From positions 1 to 64,000 of the forward strand of contig NZ_JAICDG010000011.1 in the NCBI RefSeq assembly GCF_022751215.1: a stretch of 64,000 bases of DNA. The letters run 5' to 3'. The stretch's first letter is position 1, and each line of letters opens with the position of its first letter. Origin of the DNA: Actinomadura terrae (GTDB taxonomy: Bacteria; Actinomycetota; Actinomycetes; Streptosporangiales; Streptosporangiaceae). This document shows, piece after piece, positions 36,388 to 44,502 of this stretch. Under the pieces are notes generated by a model. The model had not been told where the DNA came from. It was given only the letters and a program-made list of their open reading frames with translations, and did no database searches. The position numbers and the translations under genes are program-made.

Positions 36388-37157
36388 CGGAAGCCCCGGG
36401 ACCAGCAGAGTCGAGTGAGGTCGTCATCACCCGGCTCTGGGAGCGCAACTACGACCCGCTGACGACCCGGATCATCGAGGGCCTGCCGCTCGAACCGACC
36501 TGGAACTGCCTCGACGTGGGCTCCGGCGGCGGGTCGATGGCGTACTGGCTGGCCGACCGGGTGCCGCGGGGGTCGGTCGTCGCCGTCGACACCGACATCA
36601 GCCGGCTCGACGCGGGCCGGGCGGAGAACCTGATCGTCGAGCGGGCGGACATCACGGCAGAGGGCCCGGACGAGCCCGGGTCGCTGGACCTCGTCCTCAT
36701 CCGGGCCGTCCTCTCGCTCGTCCCCGACCCGGACGAGCTGATCGCCCGCGCGGTGGGCTGGCTCCGGCCCGGCGGCTGGCTGCTGGCCGAGGACTTCTAC
36801 TTCATGCCCGCCGCGGACAGCCCGTCGGCCAACGGGCGTGCCGTGGTGGGCGCGTACCTGGAGGCGTTCGAGCGCGGCGGCGCCGACCCCCGCGTCGGCC
36901 GCCGCCTGCCGTCCGCGCTCCCGAGGGCCGGGCTGACGTCGGTGGAGACCCACGTCCGGCCGCTCGGCCCGGGGCAGGGCGAGACGGAGAACGCCCTGAT
37001 GCGGGCGCGCCTGGAGCTCCAGGGCCGGCCCCTGATCGACGGCGGTCTGCTGACCGCCGAGGAGATCGGAGAGTTCGTCGACGCGATGGACCGCCCGGAG
37101 GGGCGCGACGTCACCACCCTCCTGTTCTCCGTCTGGGGCCGGCGTCCGCACGCGTGA
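36378..37157 (+). CDS. SAM-dependent methyltransferase
   Basis: 259 aa. Motif I is NCLDVGSGGGSMAYWLADR, the acidic strand VVAVDTDISRLDAG, and motifs II/III DLVLIRAVLSLVPDPDELI and GWLRPGGWLLAEDFYF. This class I small-molecule methyltransferase most likely O-methylates the polyketide core or the sugar. Lying between P450/ferredoxin and the cyclase, it may act on a hydroxyl made by the P450. Confidence 0.9.
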   Translation: MALTEAPGPAESSEVVITRLWERNYDPLTTRIIEGLPLEPTWNCLDVGSGGGSMAYWLADRVPRGSVVAVDTDISRLDAGRAENLIVERADITAEGPDEPGSLDLVLIRAVLSLVPDPDELIARAVGWLRPGGWLLAEDFYFMPAADSPSANGRAVVGAYLEAFERGGADPRVGRRLPSALPRAGLTSVETHVRPLGPGQGETENALMRARLELQGRPLIDGGLLTAEEIGEFVDAMDRPEGRDVTTLLFSVWGRRPHA

Positions 37158-37183
37158 GGAGAGAGCCGAGAGGAGAGACGAAC

Positions 37184-37507
37184 ATGCACAGCACCCTGAT
37201 CGTCGCCAGGATCGCCGACGCGGCGAGCGGCGAGGTCGCGCGGCTCTTCGCCGAGTTCGACAGGACGGACATGCCGCACCTCATGGGCACCCGGCGCCGG
37301 CAGCTGTTCGAGTACCGGGGCCTGTACTTCCACCTACAGGACTTCGACTCCGAGCACGGCGGCGACGCGATCGAGGAGGCCAAGTCCCACCCGCTGTTCA
37401 AGCGGATCAGCGCGGACCTCAAGCCGTTCATCACGCCGTACGACCCGGGCTGGCGCGGCCCGTCGGACGCGATGGCCGCGCGCTTCTACCACTGGGATCC
37501 GCGGTGA
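37184..37507 (+). CDS. TcmI-family polyketide cyclase
   Basis: 107 aa from the ATG at 37184 behind GAGAGGAGAG. It shows the TcmI/JadI-type ferredoxin-like fold: TLIVARIADAASGEVARLFA, EFDRTDMPHLMGTRRRQLFE, and DLKPFITPYDPGWRGPSDAM. These enzymes close the later rings of aromatic polyketides. Its place directly before KSalpha is the angucycline order (lanF, jadI). The start of KSalpha overlaps its stop. Confidence 0.93.
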   Translation: MHSTLIVARIADAASGEVARLFAEFDRTDMPHLMGTRRRQLFEYRGLYFHLQDFDSEHGGDAIEEAKSHPLFKRISADLKPFITPYDPGWRGPSDAMAARFYHWDPR

Positions 37508-38775
37508 CCCGGCGGGTGGTCGTCACCGGGATCGGCGTGCTCGCCCCGGGCGGGCTGGGCGCGAAGGACTACTGGGGCCTGCTCACCGACGGCCGGACCG
37601 CGACGCGGGGGATCACGTTCTTCGATCCCTCGCCGTTCCGGTCCCAGGTCGCGGCGGAGTGCGACTTCGACCCCGCCGCGCACGGCCTGACCCCGCAGGA
37701 GATCCGGCGGATGGACAGGGCCGCGCAGTTCGCCGTCGTCGCCACGCGCGAGGCGCTGGCCGACAGCGGCCTGGTCCTCGGCGAGGCCGACCTCGCCCGC
37801 ACCGGCGTCACCGTCGGCAGCGCGGTCGGCGCGACGACGGGGCTGGAGGAGGAGTACCGCGTCGTCAGCGACGACGCCCGGCTCTGGACCGTCGATCACG
37901 GATACGTGGTGCCGCACCTCTACGACTACCTGGTGCCGAGCTCCTTCGCGGCCGACGTGGCGTGGGCGGTAGGCGCCGAGGGCCCGGTGGTGGTGGTCTC
38001 CACCGGCTGCACCTCGGGCCTGGACTCGGTGGGGTACGCGACCGAACTGATCCGGGAGGGCACCGCCGATGTGATGATCGCCGGTGCGACCGACGCGCCG
38101 ATCTCCCCGATCACGCTCGCCTGCTTCGACGCCATCAAGGCGACCACCCCGCGCAACGACGACCCGGAGCACGCCTCCCGGCCGTTCGACGGCACCCGGG
38201 ACGGCTTCGTGCTGGGCGAGGGCGCGGCCATGTTCGTGCTGGAGGAGCTGGAGAGCGCGCGCCGCCGCGGGGCGCGGATCTACGCGGAGCTCGCGGGATA
38301 CGCGTCGCGCTGCAACGCCAGCCACATGACCGGCCTGAAGCCGGACGGCCGGGAGATGGCCGAGGCCATCGGCGCGGCCCTGGCGGAGGCCCGGATGCCC
38401 GCCGAGCACGTCGACTACGTCAACGCGCACGGGTCGGGTACCAGGCAGAACGACCGGCACGAGACCGCCGCGTTCAAGCGCAGCCTGGGCGAGCACGCCT
38501 ACCGCGTGCCGGTCAGCTCGATCAAGTCGATGATCGGCCACTCGCTGGGCGCCATCGGCTCGCTGGAGATCGCGGCGTCGCTGCTCGCGATCGACCGGGA
38601 CGTGGTGCCGCCGACCGCGAACCTGCACACCCCCGACCCCGAGTGCGACCTGGACTACGTGCCGCTGACCGCGCGCGAGCAGCACACCGACGTGGTGCTG
38701 ACGGTCGGCAGCGGCTTCGGCGGCTTCCAGAGCGCGATGGTGCTGGCCGCACCCGAGCGGACCACCGCGGCATGA
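37504..38775 (+). CDS. Ketosynthase alpha of the aromatic minimal PKS
   Basis: 423 aa with the standard KSalpha residues at the standard positions: nucleophile Cys169 (VVVVSTGCTSGLDSVGYATE), His309 (DYVNAHGSGTRQND), Lys341 and His346 (SIKSMIGHSLGAIGSLE). It condenses malonyl units on the ACP with the KSbeta that follows. It starts with GTG, overlapping the cyclase stop, and overlaps KSbeta by ATGA, as usual for these heterodimers. Confidence 0.97.
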   Translation: MTRRVVVTGIGVLAPGGLGAKDYWGLLTDGRTATRGITFFDPSPFRSQVAAECDFDPAAHGLTPQEIRRMDRAAQFAVVATREALADSGLVLGEADLARTGVTVGSAVGATTGLEEEYRVVSDDARLWTVDHGYVVPHLYDYLVPSSFAADVAWAVGAEGPVVVVSTGCTSGLDSVGYATELIREGTADVMIAGATDAPISPITLACFDAIKATTPRNDDPEHASRPFDGTRDGFVLGEGAAMFVLEELESARRRGARIYAELAGYASRCNASHMTGLKPDGREMAEAIGAALAEARMPAEHVDYVNAHGSGTRQNDRHETAAFKRSLGEHAYRVPVSSIKSMIGHSLGAIGSLEIAASLLAIDRDVVPPTANLHTPDPECDLDYVPLTAREQHTDVVLTVGSGFGGFQSAMVLAAPERTTAA

Positions 38776-39977
38776 GCGCCGTCGTCACCGGGATCGGCGT
38801 GACCGCCCCCAACGGCCTCGGCACGGCGGACTTCTGGGAGGCGACGCGGAACGGCGTCAGCGGCATCGCCCGCGTCACCCGATTCGACCCGGCCGCCTAT
38901 CCGGCCCGGCTCGCGGGGGAGGTGCCGGGGTTCGTGCCCGCGGACCACCTGCCGAGCCGGCTGCTCCCGCAGACCGACCACATGACGCGGCTGGCGCTGG
39001 TCGCGGCGGACTGGGCGCTGCGGGACGCCGGGGTGGACCCGGTGGACCTGCCCGAGTACGGGATGGGCGTCGCCACGGCGGCGTCGTCGGGCGGCTTCGA
39101 GTTCGGCCAGCGCGAGTTGCAGAACCTGTGGAGCAAGGGCAGCCGGCATGTCAGCGGCTACCAGTCGTTCGCGTGGTTCTACGCGGTCAACACCGGCCAG
39201 ATCTCGATCCGCAACGGCATGCGCGGGCCGTCGAGCGTCGTCGTCAGCGACCAGGCGGGCGGCCTGGACGCCGTGGCCCAGGCCCGGCGGCAGATCCGCA
39301 AGGGCACCGGCCTGATGCTCGCCGGCGGCGTCGACGGCTCCATCTGCCCGTGGGGCTGGGCGGCTCAGCTGGCCGCCGGCCGGCTGAGCCGCGGCGACCG
39401 GCCCGACCGCGCGTACCTGCCCTTCGACGCGGCGGCCTGCGGGCACGTGGCGGGCGAGGGCGGCGCCATCCTCACCGTCGAGGACGCCGCGTCCGCTGCC
39501 GGACGGGGCGCGCGGGTCTACGGCGAGATCGCCGGGTACGCCGCCACGTTCGACCCGAAGCCCGGCAGCGGACGGCCGCCCGCGCTGCGGCGCGCGATCG
39601 AGCTGGCGCTCGCGGACGCCGGCCTGGTCCCCGCCGACATCGGCGTGGTCTTCGCCGACGCGGCGGCGGTGCCGGAGCTGGACCGGATCGAGGCCGAGGC
39701 GATCACCGCGGTCTTCGGCCCGCACGGCGTGCCGGTCACCGCGCCCAAGACGATGACCGGCCGCCTCTACTCCGGGGCGGGCCCGCTCGACCTGGCGGCC
39801 GCCCTGCTCGCGATGCGGGACCGGATCATCCCGCCCACGGTGCACGTGGCACCGGCCGCCGAGCACGAGCTGGACCTGGTCACGGGCGAGGCCCGGCCCG
39901 CGTCCGTCCGCGCGGCGCTGGTGCTGGCCCGCGGCCACGGGGGCTTCAACTCCGCGCTCGCGCTCCGCGCTGCCTGA
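38772..39977 (+). CDS. Ketosynthase beta / chain length factor of the aromatic minimal PKS
   Basis: 401 aa. The catalytic Cys is replaced by Gln161 (SSVVVSDQAGGLDAVAQA), the hallmark of a chain length factor that also decarboxylates malonyl-ACP to prime the chain. At the chain-length gate the residues are Phe109, Gly112 and Leu116. That is smaller at 112 and 116 than in the octaketide actinorhodin factor as I recall it, and would fit a decaketide. That size estimate is an inference. Confidence 0.97.
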   Translation: MSAVVTGIGVTAPNGLGTADFWEATRNGVSGIARVTRFDPAAYPARLAGEVPGFVPADHLPSRLLPQTDHMTRLALVAADWALRDAGVDPVDLPEYGMGVATAASSGGFEFGQRELQNLWSKGSRHVSGYQSFAWFYAVNTGQISIRNGMRGPSSVVVSDQAGGLDAVAQARRQIRKGTGLMLAGGVDGSICPWGWAAQLAAGRLSRGDRPDRAYLPFDAAACGHVAGEGGAILTVEDAASAAGRGARVYGEIAGYAATFDPKPGSGRPPALRRAIELALADAGLVPADIGVVFADAAAVPELDRIEAEAITAVFGPHGVPVTAPKTMTGRLYSGAGPLDLAAALLAMRDRIIPPTVHVAPAAEHELDLVTGEARPASVRAALVLARGHGGFNSALALRAA

Positions 39978-40044
39978 CTCGCGCTCCGCGCCTCCTGGCG
40001 CGCGCTTCGCGCTTCCCGACGCAACCGAACGAGAGGAACCACCC

Positions 40045-40308
40045 ATGGCTGAGCAGGAGTTCACGCTGCCGGATCTCCGGCGGGTGCTGGCCGAGGTCGC
40101 CGGCGAGGTGCCCGGGCTCGACGGCGACATCCTCGACGCCGGCTTCGAGGAGCTGGGCTACGACTCGCTGGCGCTGCTGGAGACCGCCGGCCGCATCGAA
40201 CGCGAGCACGGCGTGCGGCTGGACGAGGCGGCCGTCGCCGACGCGCGGACGCCGCGCGCCCTGATCGGCGTCGTCAACGCCGGCCTCCGCGCCACGGGCG
40301 TGGCCTGA
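40045..40308 (+). CDS. Acyl carrier protein of the aromatic minimal PKS
   Basis: 87 aa with the phosphopantetheine site ELGYDSLALLETAGRIE, Ser41. GYDSLALLE is characteristic of type II aromatic PKS carriers, unlike the second ACP of this cluster. It follows KSbeta after 67 bp that contain a repeated CTCGCGCTCCGCGC word. GAGAGGAACC precedes the ATG. Confidence 0.96.
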   Translation: MAEQEFTLPDLRRVLAEVAGEVPGLDGDILDAGFEELGYDSLALLETAGRIEREHGVRLDEAAVADARTPRALIGVVNAGLRATGVA

Positions 40309-40367
40309 CCGCCGACGGCGAATCCCAAGGACCTCAAGGAGCGGACAGCGAACCCCAAGGAGCTGAC

Positions 40368-41153
40368 ATGTCCCAACCGCAGCAGCCGCACGCCGTCGTC
40401 ACGGGGGCGACGAGCGGGATCGGCCTCGCCGTCGCGCGCGTCCTCGGCGAGCAGGGCCACCGCGTGTTCCTCTGCGCCCGCACGGCGGAGAACGTAGCGG
40501 CCACGGTCAAGCGCCTCACCGAGGAGGGGCTTCAGGTCGACGGCGCCGCCTGCGACGTGCGGGACGCGGCCGAGGTCGGGCGGTTCGTCCAGGCGGCGGT
40601 GGACCGGTTCGGGCCGGTGGACGTGCTGGTGAACAACGCGGGCCGGAGCGGCGGCGGGGTGACCGCCGACCTCGCCGACGAGCTGTGGTCCGACGTCATC
40701 GACACCAACCTCACCAGCGTCTTCCGGATGACCCGCGAGGTCCTGAACACCGGCGGCATGCGGCACCGGGACCGGGGCCGGATCGTGAACATCGCCTCCA
40801 CGGCGGGCAAGCAGGGCGTCGTGCTCGGCGCCCCGTACTCGGCGTCCAAGCACGGGGTCGTCGGCTTCACCAAGGCGCTCGGCAACGAGCTGGCCCCGAC
40901 CGGGATCACGGTGAACGCGGTCTGCCCCGGCTACGTCGAGACCCCGATGGCCGAACGCGTCCGGCAGGGCTACGCCGCCGCTTGGGGAACCACCGAGGAG
41001 GAGGTCCTGGCGAGGTTCTCGGCCAAGATCCCGCTGGGCCGCTACGCCACCCCGGAGGAGGTCGCCGGGCTGGTCGGCTATCTGGTCTCCGACACCGCGG
41101 CGTCCATCACCGCCCAGGCGCTCAACGTCTGCGGCGGCCTCGGCAACTTCTGA
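40368..41153 (+). CDS. C9 ketoreductase (ActIII-type)
   Basis: 261 aa, the same length as actinorhodin KR. The tetrad falls at the same numbers: Asn114, Ser144, Tyr157 and Lys161 (GAPYSASKHGVVGFTK). Also visible are VTGATSGIGLAVARVLGEQG, NNAGRSGGGVTADLADELW and CPGYVETPMAERV. It reduces the C9 keto group of the nascent chain using NADPH and fixes the first ring closure. It follows the ACP as in angucycline clusters. Confidence 0.96.
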   Translation: MSQPQQPHAVVTGATSGIGLAVARVLGEQGHRVFLCARTAENVAATVKRLTEEGLQVDGAACDVRDAAEVGRFVQAAVDRFGPVDVLVNNAGRSGGGVTADLADELWSDVIDTNLTSVFRMTREVLNTGGMRHRDRGRIVNIASTAGKQGVVLGAPYSASKHGVVGFTKALGNELAPTGITVNAVCPGYVETPMAERVRQGYAAAWGTTEEEVLARFSAKIPLGRYATPEEVAGLVGYLVSDTAASITAQALNVCGGLGNF

Positions 41154-41198
41154 CGTCCCGGCCGGCACCGGCGTCCCGGCGACCTTCCTAGGAGCGAC

Positions 41199-42134
41199 AT
41201 GCGCGAAGTCGAGCACGAGATCACGGTGGCGGCGCCCGCCGAGGCCGTCTACCGGTTCATCGCGGAGGTGGGGAACTGGCCGCGCGTCTTCCCGCCGACC
41301 GTCCACGTCGCCCATCTCGAACGGGGTGAGCGCGAGGAGCGGATCCGGATCTGGGCGACCGCCAACGGCGAGCCCAGGACCTGGACGTCGCGCCGCACGC
41401 TCGACCCCGAGCGGCTGCGCGTCGGCTTCCGCCAGGAGGTGAGCACGCCGCCGGTGGCCGCCATGGGCGGCACGTGGGTGATCGAGCCCGAGGGCGGCGC
41501 CCGGTGCCGGGTCCGGCTGCTCCACGACTACCGGGCCGTCGACGACGATCCCGAAAGCCTCGCGTGGATCGATCGGGCGGTGGATCGAAACAGCCGGTCC
41601 GAGCTGGCGGCGCTGAAGGCCGGCGTGGAGCGGGCGACGACCGCGAAGGCCGCCGACCTGATGCTGTCGTTCGAGGACACCGTCCGGGTGGATGGGTCGG
41701 CCGAGGACGTCTACGACTTCCTCAACGAGGCGCACCTGTGGGAGAAGCGGCTGGCGCATGTGGCCCGCGCCTCGCTCACCGAGGACGAACCGGGTCTTCA
41801 GACCCTGGAGATGGACACCCGGACCGCGGACGGGTCGGTGCACACCACCAGGTCGGTCCGGGTGTGCTTCCCGCACGAGCGGATCGTCTACAAGCAGACC
41901 GGGCTGCCCGCCCTGCTCAGCCTGCACACCGGCCACTGGCTGATCCGGCCGGACGGCGGCGGCGTGACCGTCACCTCCGAGCACACCGTGGCCGTCGACC
42001 CGGACGGCATCGCGAGCGTCCTGGGCGGCGAGGCCGGTGTGGCGGGCGCCAAGGCGTTCGTGAGGAAGGCGCTCAGCGGCAACAGCACAGCCACGCTCGG
42101 CCGCGCGAAAGAGTACGCCGAGGGCAAGCGGTGA
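41199..42134 (+). CDS. Didomain aromatase/cyclase
   Basis: 311 aa made of two START/Bet v1-like units. The first (about 1-145) starts REVEHEITVAAPAEAVYRFI and contains WPRVFPPTVHVAHLERGERE. The second (about 150-305) contains SFEDTVRVDGSAEDVYDFLN and HTTRSVRVCFPHERIVYKQT. Didomain enzymes of this kind aromatise the first ring of C9-reduced chains. Position after the KR is canonical. Confidence 0.94.
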   Translation: MREVEHEITVAAPAEAVYRFIAEVGNWPRVFPPTVHVAHLERGEREERIRIWATANGEPRTWTSRRTLDPERLRVGFRQEVSTPPVAAMGGTWVIEPEGGARCRVRLLHDYRAVDDDPESLAWIDRAVDRNSRSELAALKAGVERATTAKAADLMLSFEDTVRVDGSAEDVYDFLNEAHLWEKRLAHVARASLTEDEPGLQTLEMDTRTADGSVHTTRSVRVCFPHERIVYKQTGLPALLSLHTGHWLIRPDGGGVTVTSEHTVAVDPDGIASVLGGEAGVAGAKAFVRKALSGNSTATLGRAKEYAEGKR

Positions 42135-42161
42135 GCGGCGGGACGGCGGGGTGGACTCCAG

Positions 42162-43112
42162 ATGCCCACCATTGACGCGGTCGCGATCCACTTCCCCGAG
42201 CGCGAGACCACCGTGGAGGAACGGGCGGACGCGGTGGGCCTCAACCCCGCGCAGCGGCACCTGTTCCGGCGCGTGCACGGCCTCGACCGGCTGCGGTACG
42301 ACCCGGACCTCGGCCCGTACGACCTGGTGCTGCCGCCCGCCCGGAAGGTCCTGGCGGGCGAGGACCCCGACTCGGTCAGGTACCTGCTGTACGCCCACGC
42401 CTCGCCGGTGGTCTCCCCGTCGACCGTGGACTCCGCCGAGGAGATCCGCCGGCGGCTCGGCCTGCGCCGCGCCACCGCCTGCGCCCTCACCGCGCAGAGC
42501 TGCGCGGCCGCGCTCAGCGCCATCGACATGGCGGGGGAGCTGCTGCGGGCCGACGGCGACCCCGCCGCCAGGGCGCTGGTCGTCACGGGGGAGAAGATCT
42601 ACAGCGACCGCTCGCAGGTGCTGTTCAACGCGTGCGTGCTGGGCGAGGGCGCCGGTTCCTGCCTGGTCTCCCTGAACGGCCCGGGCGACCGGGTGCGCTC
42701 GTTCGCCGCCCGCACGTTCGGCGAGTACAGCGACGGTGTCGACATGACGCCCGCGCAGCACCAGCGGGCCGGCGCCGAACGGCCCGGCGTGCTCCGCGAG
42801 CTCACCGAGGCGGTCCTCGCGCTGGCGGACCGCACGGTCGACGACGTCGACCTGGTCCTCCCGCACAACGCGAACGCCACGTTCTGGGGCGAGGCCGGGG
42901 CGCCCGCGGCGATGGGGTTCGAGCCGGGCCGGGTGTTCGTGGACAACATCCCGCGCTACAGCCACTGCATGGCGTCCGACGCCCTGATCAACTACGTGAC
43001 GGCGCGCGCCGAGGGCCTACTGAGGCCCGGGCGTGACTACCTCTTCTTCGCCATGGGCCTCGGCATGAGCTACGGCGCCATGGTGTTCACCCATACGGGC
43101 GGGAGCCGGTGA
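42162..43112 (+). CDS. KASIII-like ketosynthase with catalytic Cys
   Basis: 316 aa with a thiolase/KASIII fold. Candidate nucleophile Cys114 lies in ACALTAQSCAAALSAIDMA. The His/Asn region is VLPHNANATFWGE, and the last conserved part NIPRYSHCMASDALINYVT. Such enzymes start type II PKS chains with a non-acetate acyl-CoA or transfer acyl groups. It sits between aromatase and sugar genes and is joined by TGATG to a Cys-less relative. Starter selection is the likely role; the acyl group is unknown. Confidence 0.85.
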   Translation: MPTIDAVAIHFPERETTVEERADAVGLNPAQRHLFRRVHGLDRLRYDPDLGPYDLVLPPARKVLAGEDPDSVRYLLYAHASPVVSPSTVDSAEEIRRRLGLRRATACALTAQSCAAALSAIDMAGELLRADGDPAARALVVTGEKIYSDRSQVLFNACVLGEGAGSCLVSLNGPGDRVRSFAARTFGEYSDGVDMTPAQHQRAGAERPGVLRELTEAVLALADRTVDDVDLVLPHNANATFWGEAGAPAAMGFEPGRVFVDNIPRYSHCMASDALINYVTARAEGLLRPGRDYLFFAMGLGMSYGAMVFTHTGGSR

Positions 43113-43933
43113 TGGCGCTGACCCTCAAGGCGGCGGTCGGCGTGACGGCGCCGCCCCCGCGCCCGTACGAGCACGACCAGGGGGCGCTCGACAACGCCGC
43201 GGCGATCGCCCGCGCGTACGGCCTGACGGTCTCGGCGGACCTGCTGCGCCGCGGCCCCCAGGTCGCCCACGCCGATCTGGTGGACCTGCTGGTCGAACGG
43301 CTGCCGCCGGACGGGGAAGGGCCCGATCTCGTGATCCTCGCGCACGGGCTGCCGGACGCCCGGCCACGCAAGATCGTCGCCTCGTACCTCAACGCGCGCA
43401 CCGGCGGGCGTGCGCACAGCTTCGCGCTCTCCGGCCAGGGCGTCGGCGCGCCGTTCACCGCGCTCCGCATGGGCCTGGCCTACGCGAAGGCGGGCCGGGC
43501 CCGGCGCTTCCTGCTCTGCGCGCTCGACCAGACGACCCTGCCCCACCGCGACCCGGTCGTGGACGGCAACGGGCTGGGCGACGCGGGCGCCCTGCTCGCG
43601 TTCGGCCCCGGGCCGGGTCGCGGGCTCGCCGTCGGCGACGCCGGCCAGTGCCACGACGGGATCGCGGCACGGTTGGCCGCGCTGGTCACCGACCCCGGCG
43701 GCACGCTCCTGGTGCTCGGCCCGTGGGCGGACCCCTCCGTCGCGGGCGCGACGTCCACCGCCTGCCACCGGGTCGCGCCCGGGGCGCACTGCACGGGCGT
43801 CTGGCTGGCGCTCGCCGAGCACGCCGAACGCTGGGCACGGGACTACGCGACCGTGCTGCTCCACGACGGCGACCCGCGCTCGGGCGCGCACTTCCTGGCC
43901 GTCCTCAGGAGCGACGGGGGCCCGGCACAATGA
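43112..43933 (+). CDS. Cys-less KASIII-like partner protein
   Basis: 273 aa. Thiolase-like features remain (VVGxTAPPP start, DLVILAHGLPDARPRKIVAS, AHSFALSGQGVGAPFTALRM, RARRFLLCALDQTTLP). The nucleophile position carries no Cys (LSGQG), and the C-terminal His/Asn motifs are missing. Its start overlaps the stop of the active KASIII-like gene. I infer an inactive subunit of a heterodimer, like PqsB beside PqsC, or a stabilising/gating partner. Sequence support for the fold is moderate. Confidence 0.65.
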   Translation: MALTLKAAVGVTAPPPRPYEHDQGALDNAAAIARAYGLTVSADLLRRGPQVAHADLVDLLVERLPPDGEGPDLVILAHGLPDARPRKIVASYLNARTGGRAHSFALSGQGVGAPFTALRMGLAYAKAGRARRFLLCALDQTTLPHRDPVVDGNGLGDAGALLAFGPGPGRGLAVGDAGQCHDGIAARLAALVTDPGGTLLVLGPWADPSVAGATSTACHRVAPGAHCTGVWLALAEHAERWARDYATVLLHDGDPRSGAHFLAVLRSDGGPAQ

Positions 43934-44502
43934 TCACCGAAACGGCGCTGCCCTCCGTCTTCGTGATCGATCCGGAGCGGCACCGCGACGACCGGGGGGC
44001 GTTCTTCGAGTCGTTCCGGGCCGACGCGCTGGGACGGGAGACCGGCCGCCCGTTCGAGGTGCGGCAGATCAACTACTCGACCTCCCGCAGGAACACGCTG
44101 CGCGGCCTGCACGGTGTGGCCTGCCCGCCCGGCCAGGCCAAGCTCGTCACCTGCGTGCGCGGGGAGCTGCTCGACGTCGTCGTCGACCTCCGGCCGGGCT
44201 CGGCCACCTTCGGGGCGCACGTGCGCAACCGGCTCGACGCGCGGAACGGGCGCGCGGTGTTCGTGCCCGAGGGCTTCGGGCACGGCTTCCTCGCGCTGGC
44301 CGATGACACCTGCATCTCCTACGCCGTCTCGACGACGTACGTCCCCGGCACCCAGATCCACGTGAACGCGCTCGACCCGGCCCTCGCACTGCCGTGGGGG
44401 CTCACCGGGTCCCCGGTCAGGTCCGCGCTGGACGCGGGGGCCCCGACCCTGCTGGAAGCCCTCGACGCCGGTCTGCTGACCGTACCCCTGGAGCAGCCAT
44501 GA
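43930..44502 (+). CDS. dTDP-4-keto-6-deoxyhexose 3,5-epimerase (RmlC family)
   Basis: 190 aa, cupin fold. It has VIDPERHRDDRGAFFESFRA, the active-site RRNTLRGLHGVACPPGQAKL with His61, LLDVVVDLRPGSATFG, FVPEGFGHGFLALADD and SYAVSTTYVPGTQ. It epimerises C5, or C3 and C5, of the dTDP-4-keto-6-deoxy sugar, turning a D-sugar toward the L series. It is coupled by ATGA overlaps to both neighbours. Confidence 0.93.
   Translation: MITETALPSVFVIDPERHRDDRGAFFESFRADALGRETGRPFEVRQINYSTSRRNTLRGLHGVACPPGQAKLVTCVRGELLDVVVDLRPGSATFGAHVRNRLDARNGRAVFVPEGFGHGFLALADDTCISYAVSTTYVPGTQIHVNALDPALALPWGLTGSPVRSALDAGAPTLLEALDAGLLTVPLEQP

Noticed and set aside
37659..38771. N-terminal extension of the KSbeta frame into KSalpha
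   Set aside because: Arg/Gly-rich translation overlapping an intact KSalpha; the ATG at 38772 with ATGA overlap is the normal KSbeta start.
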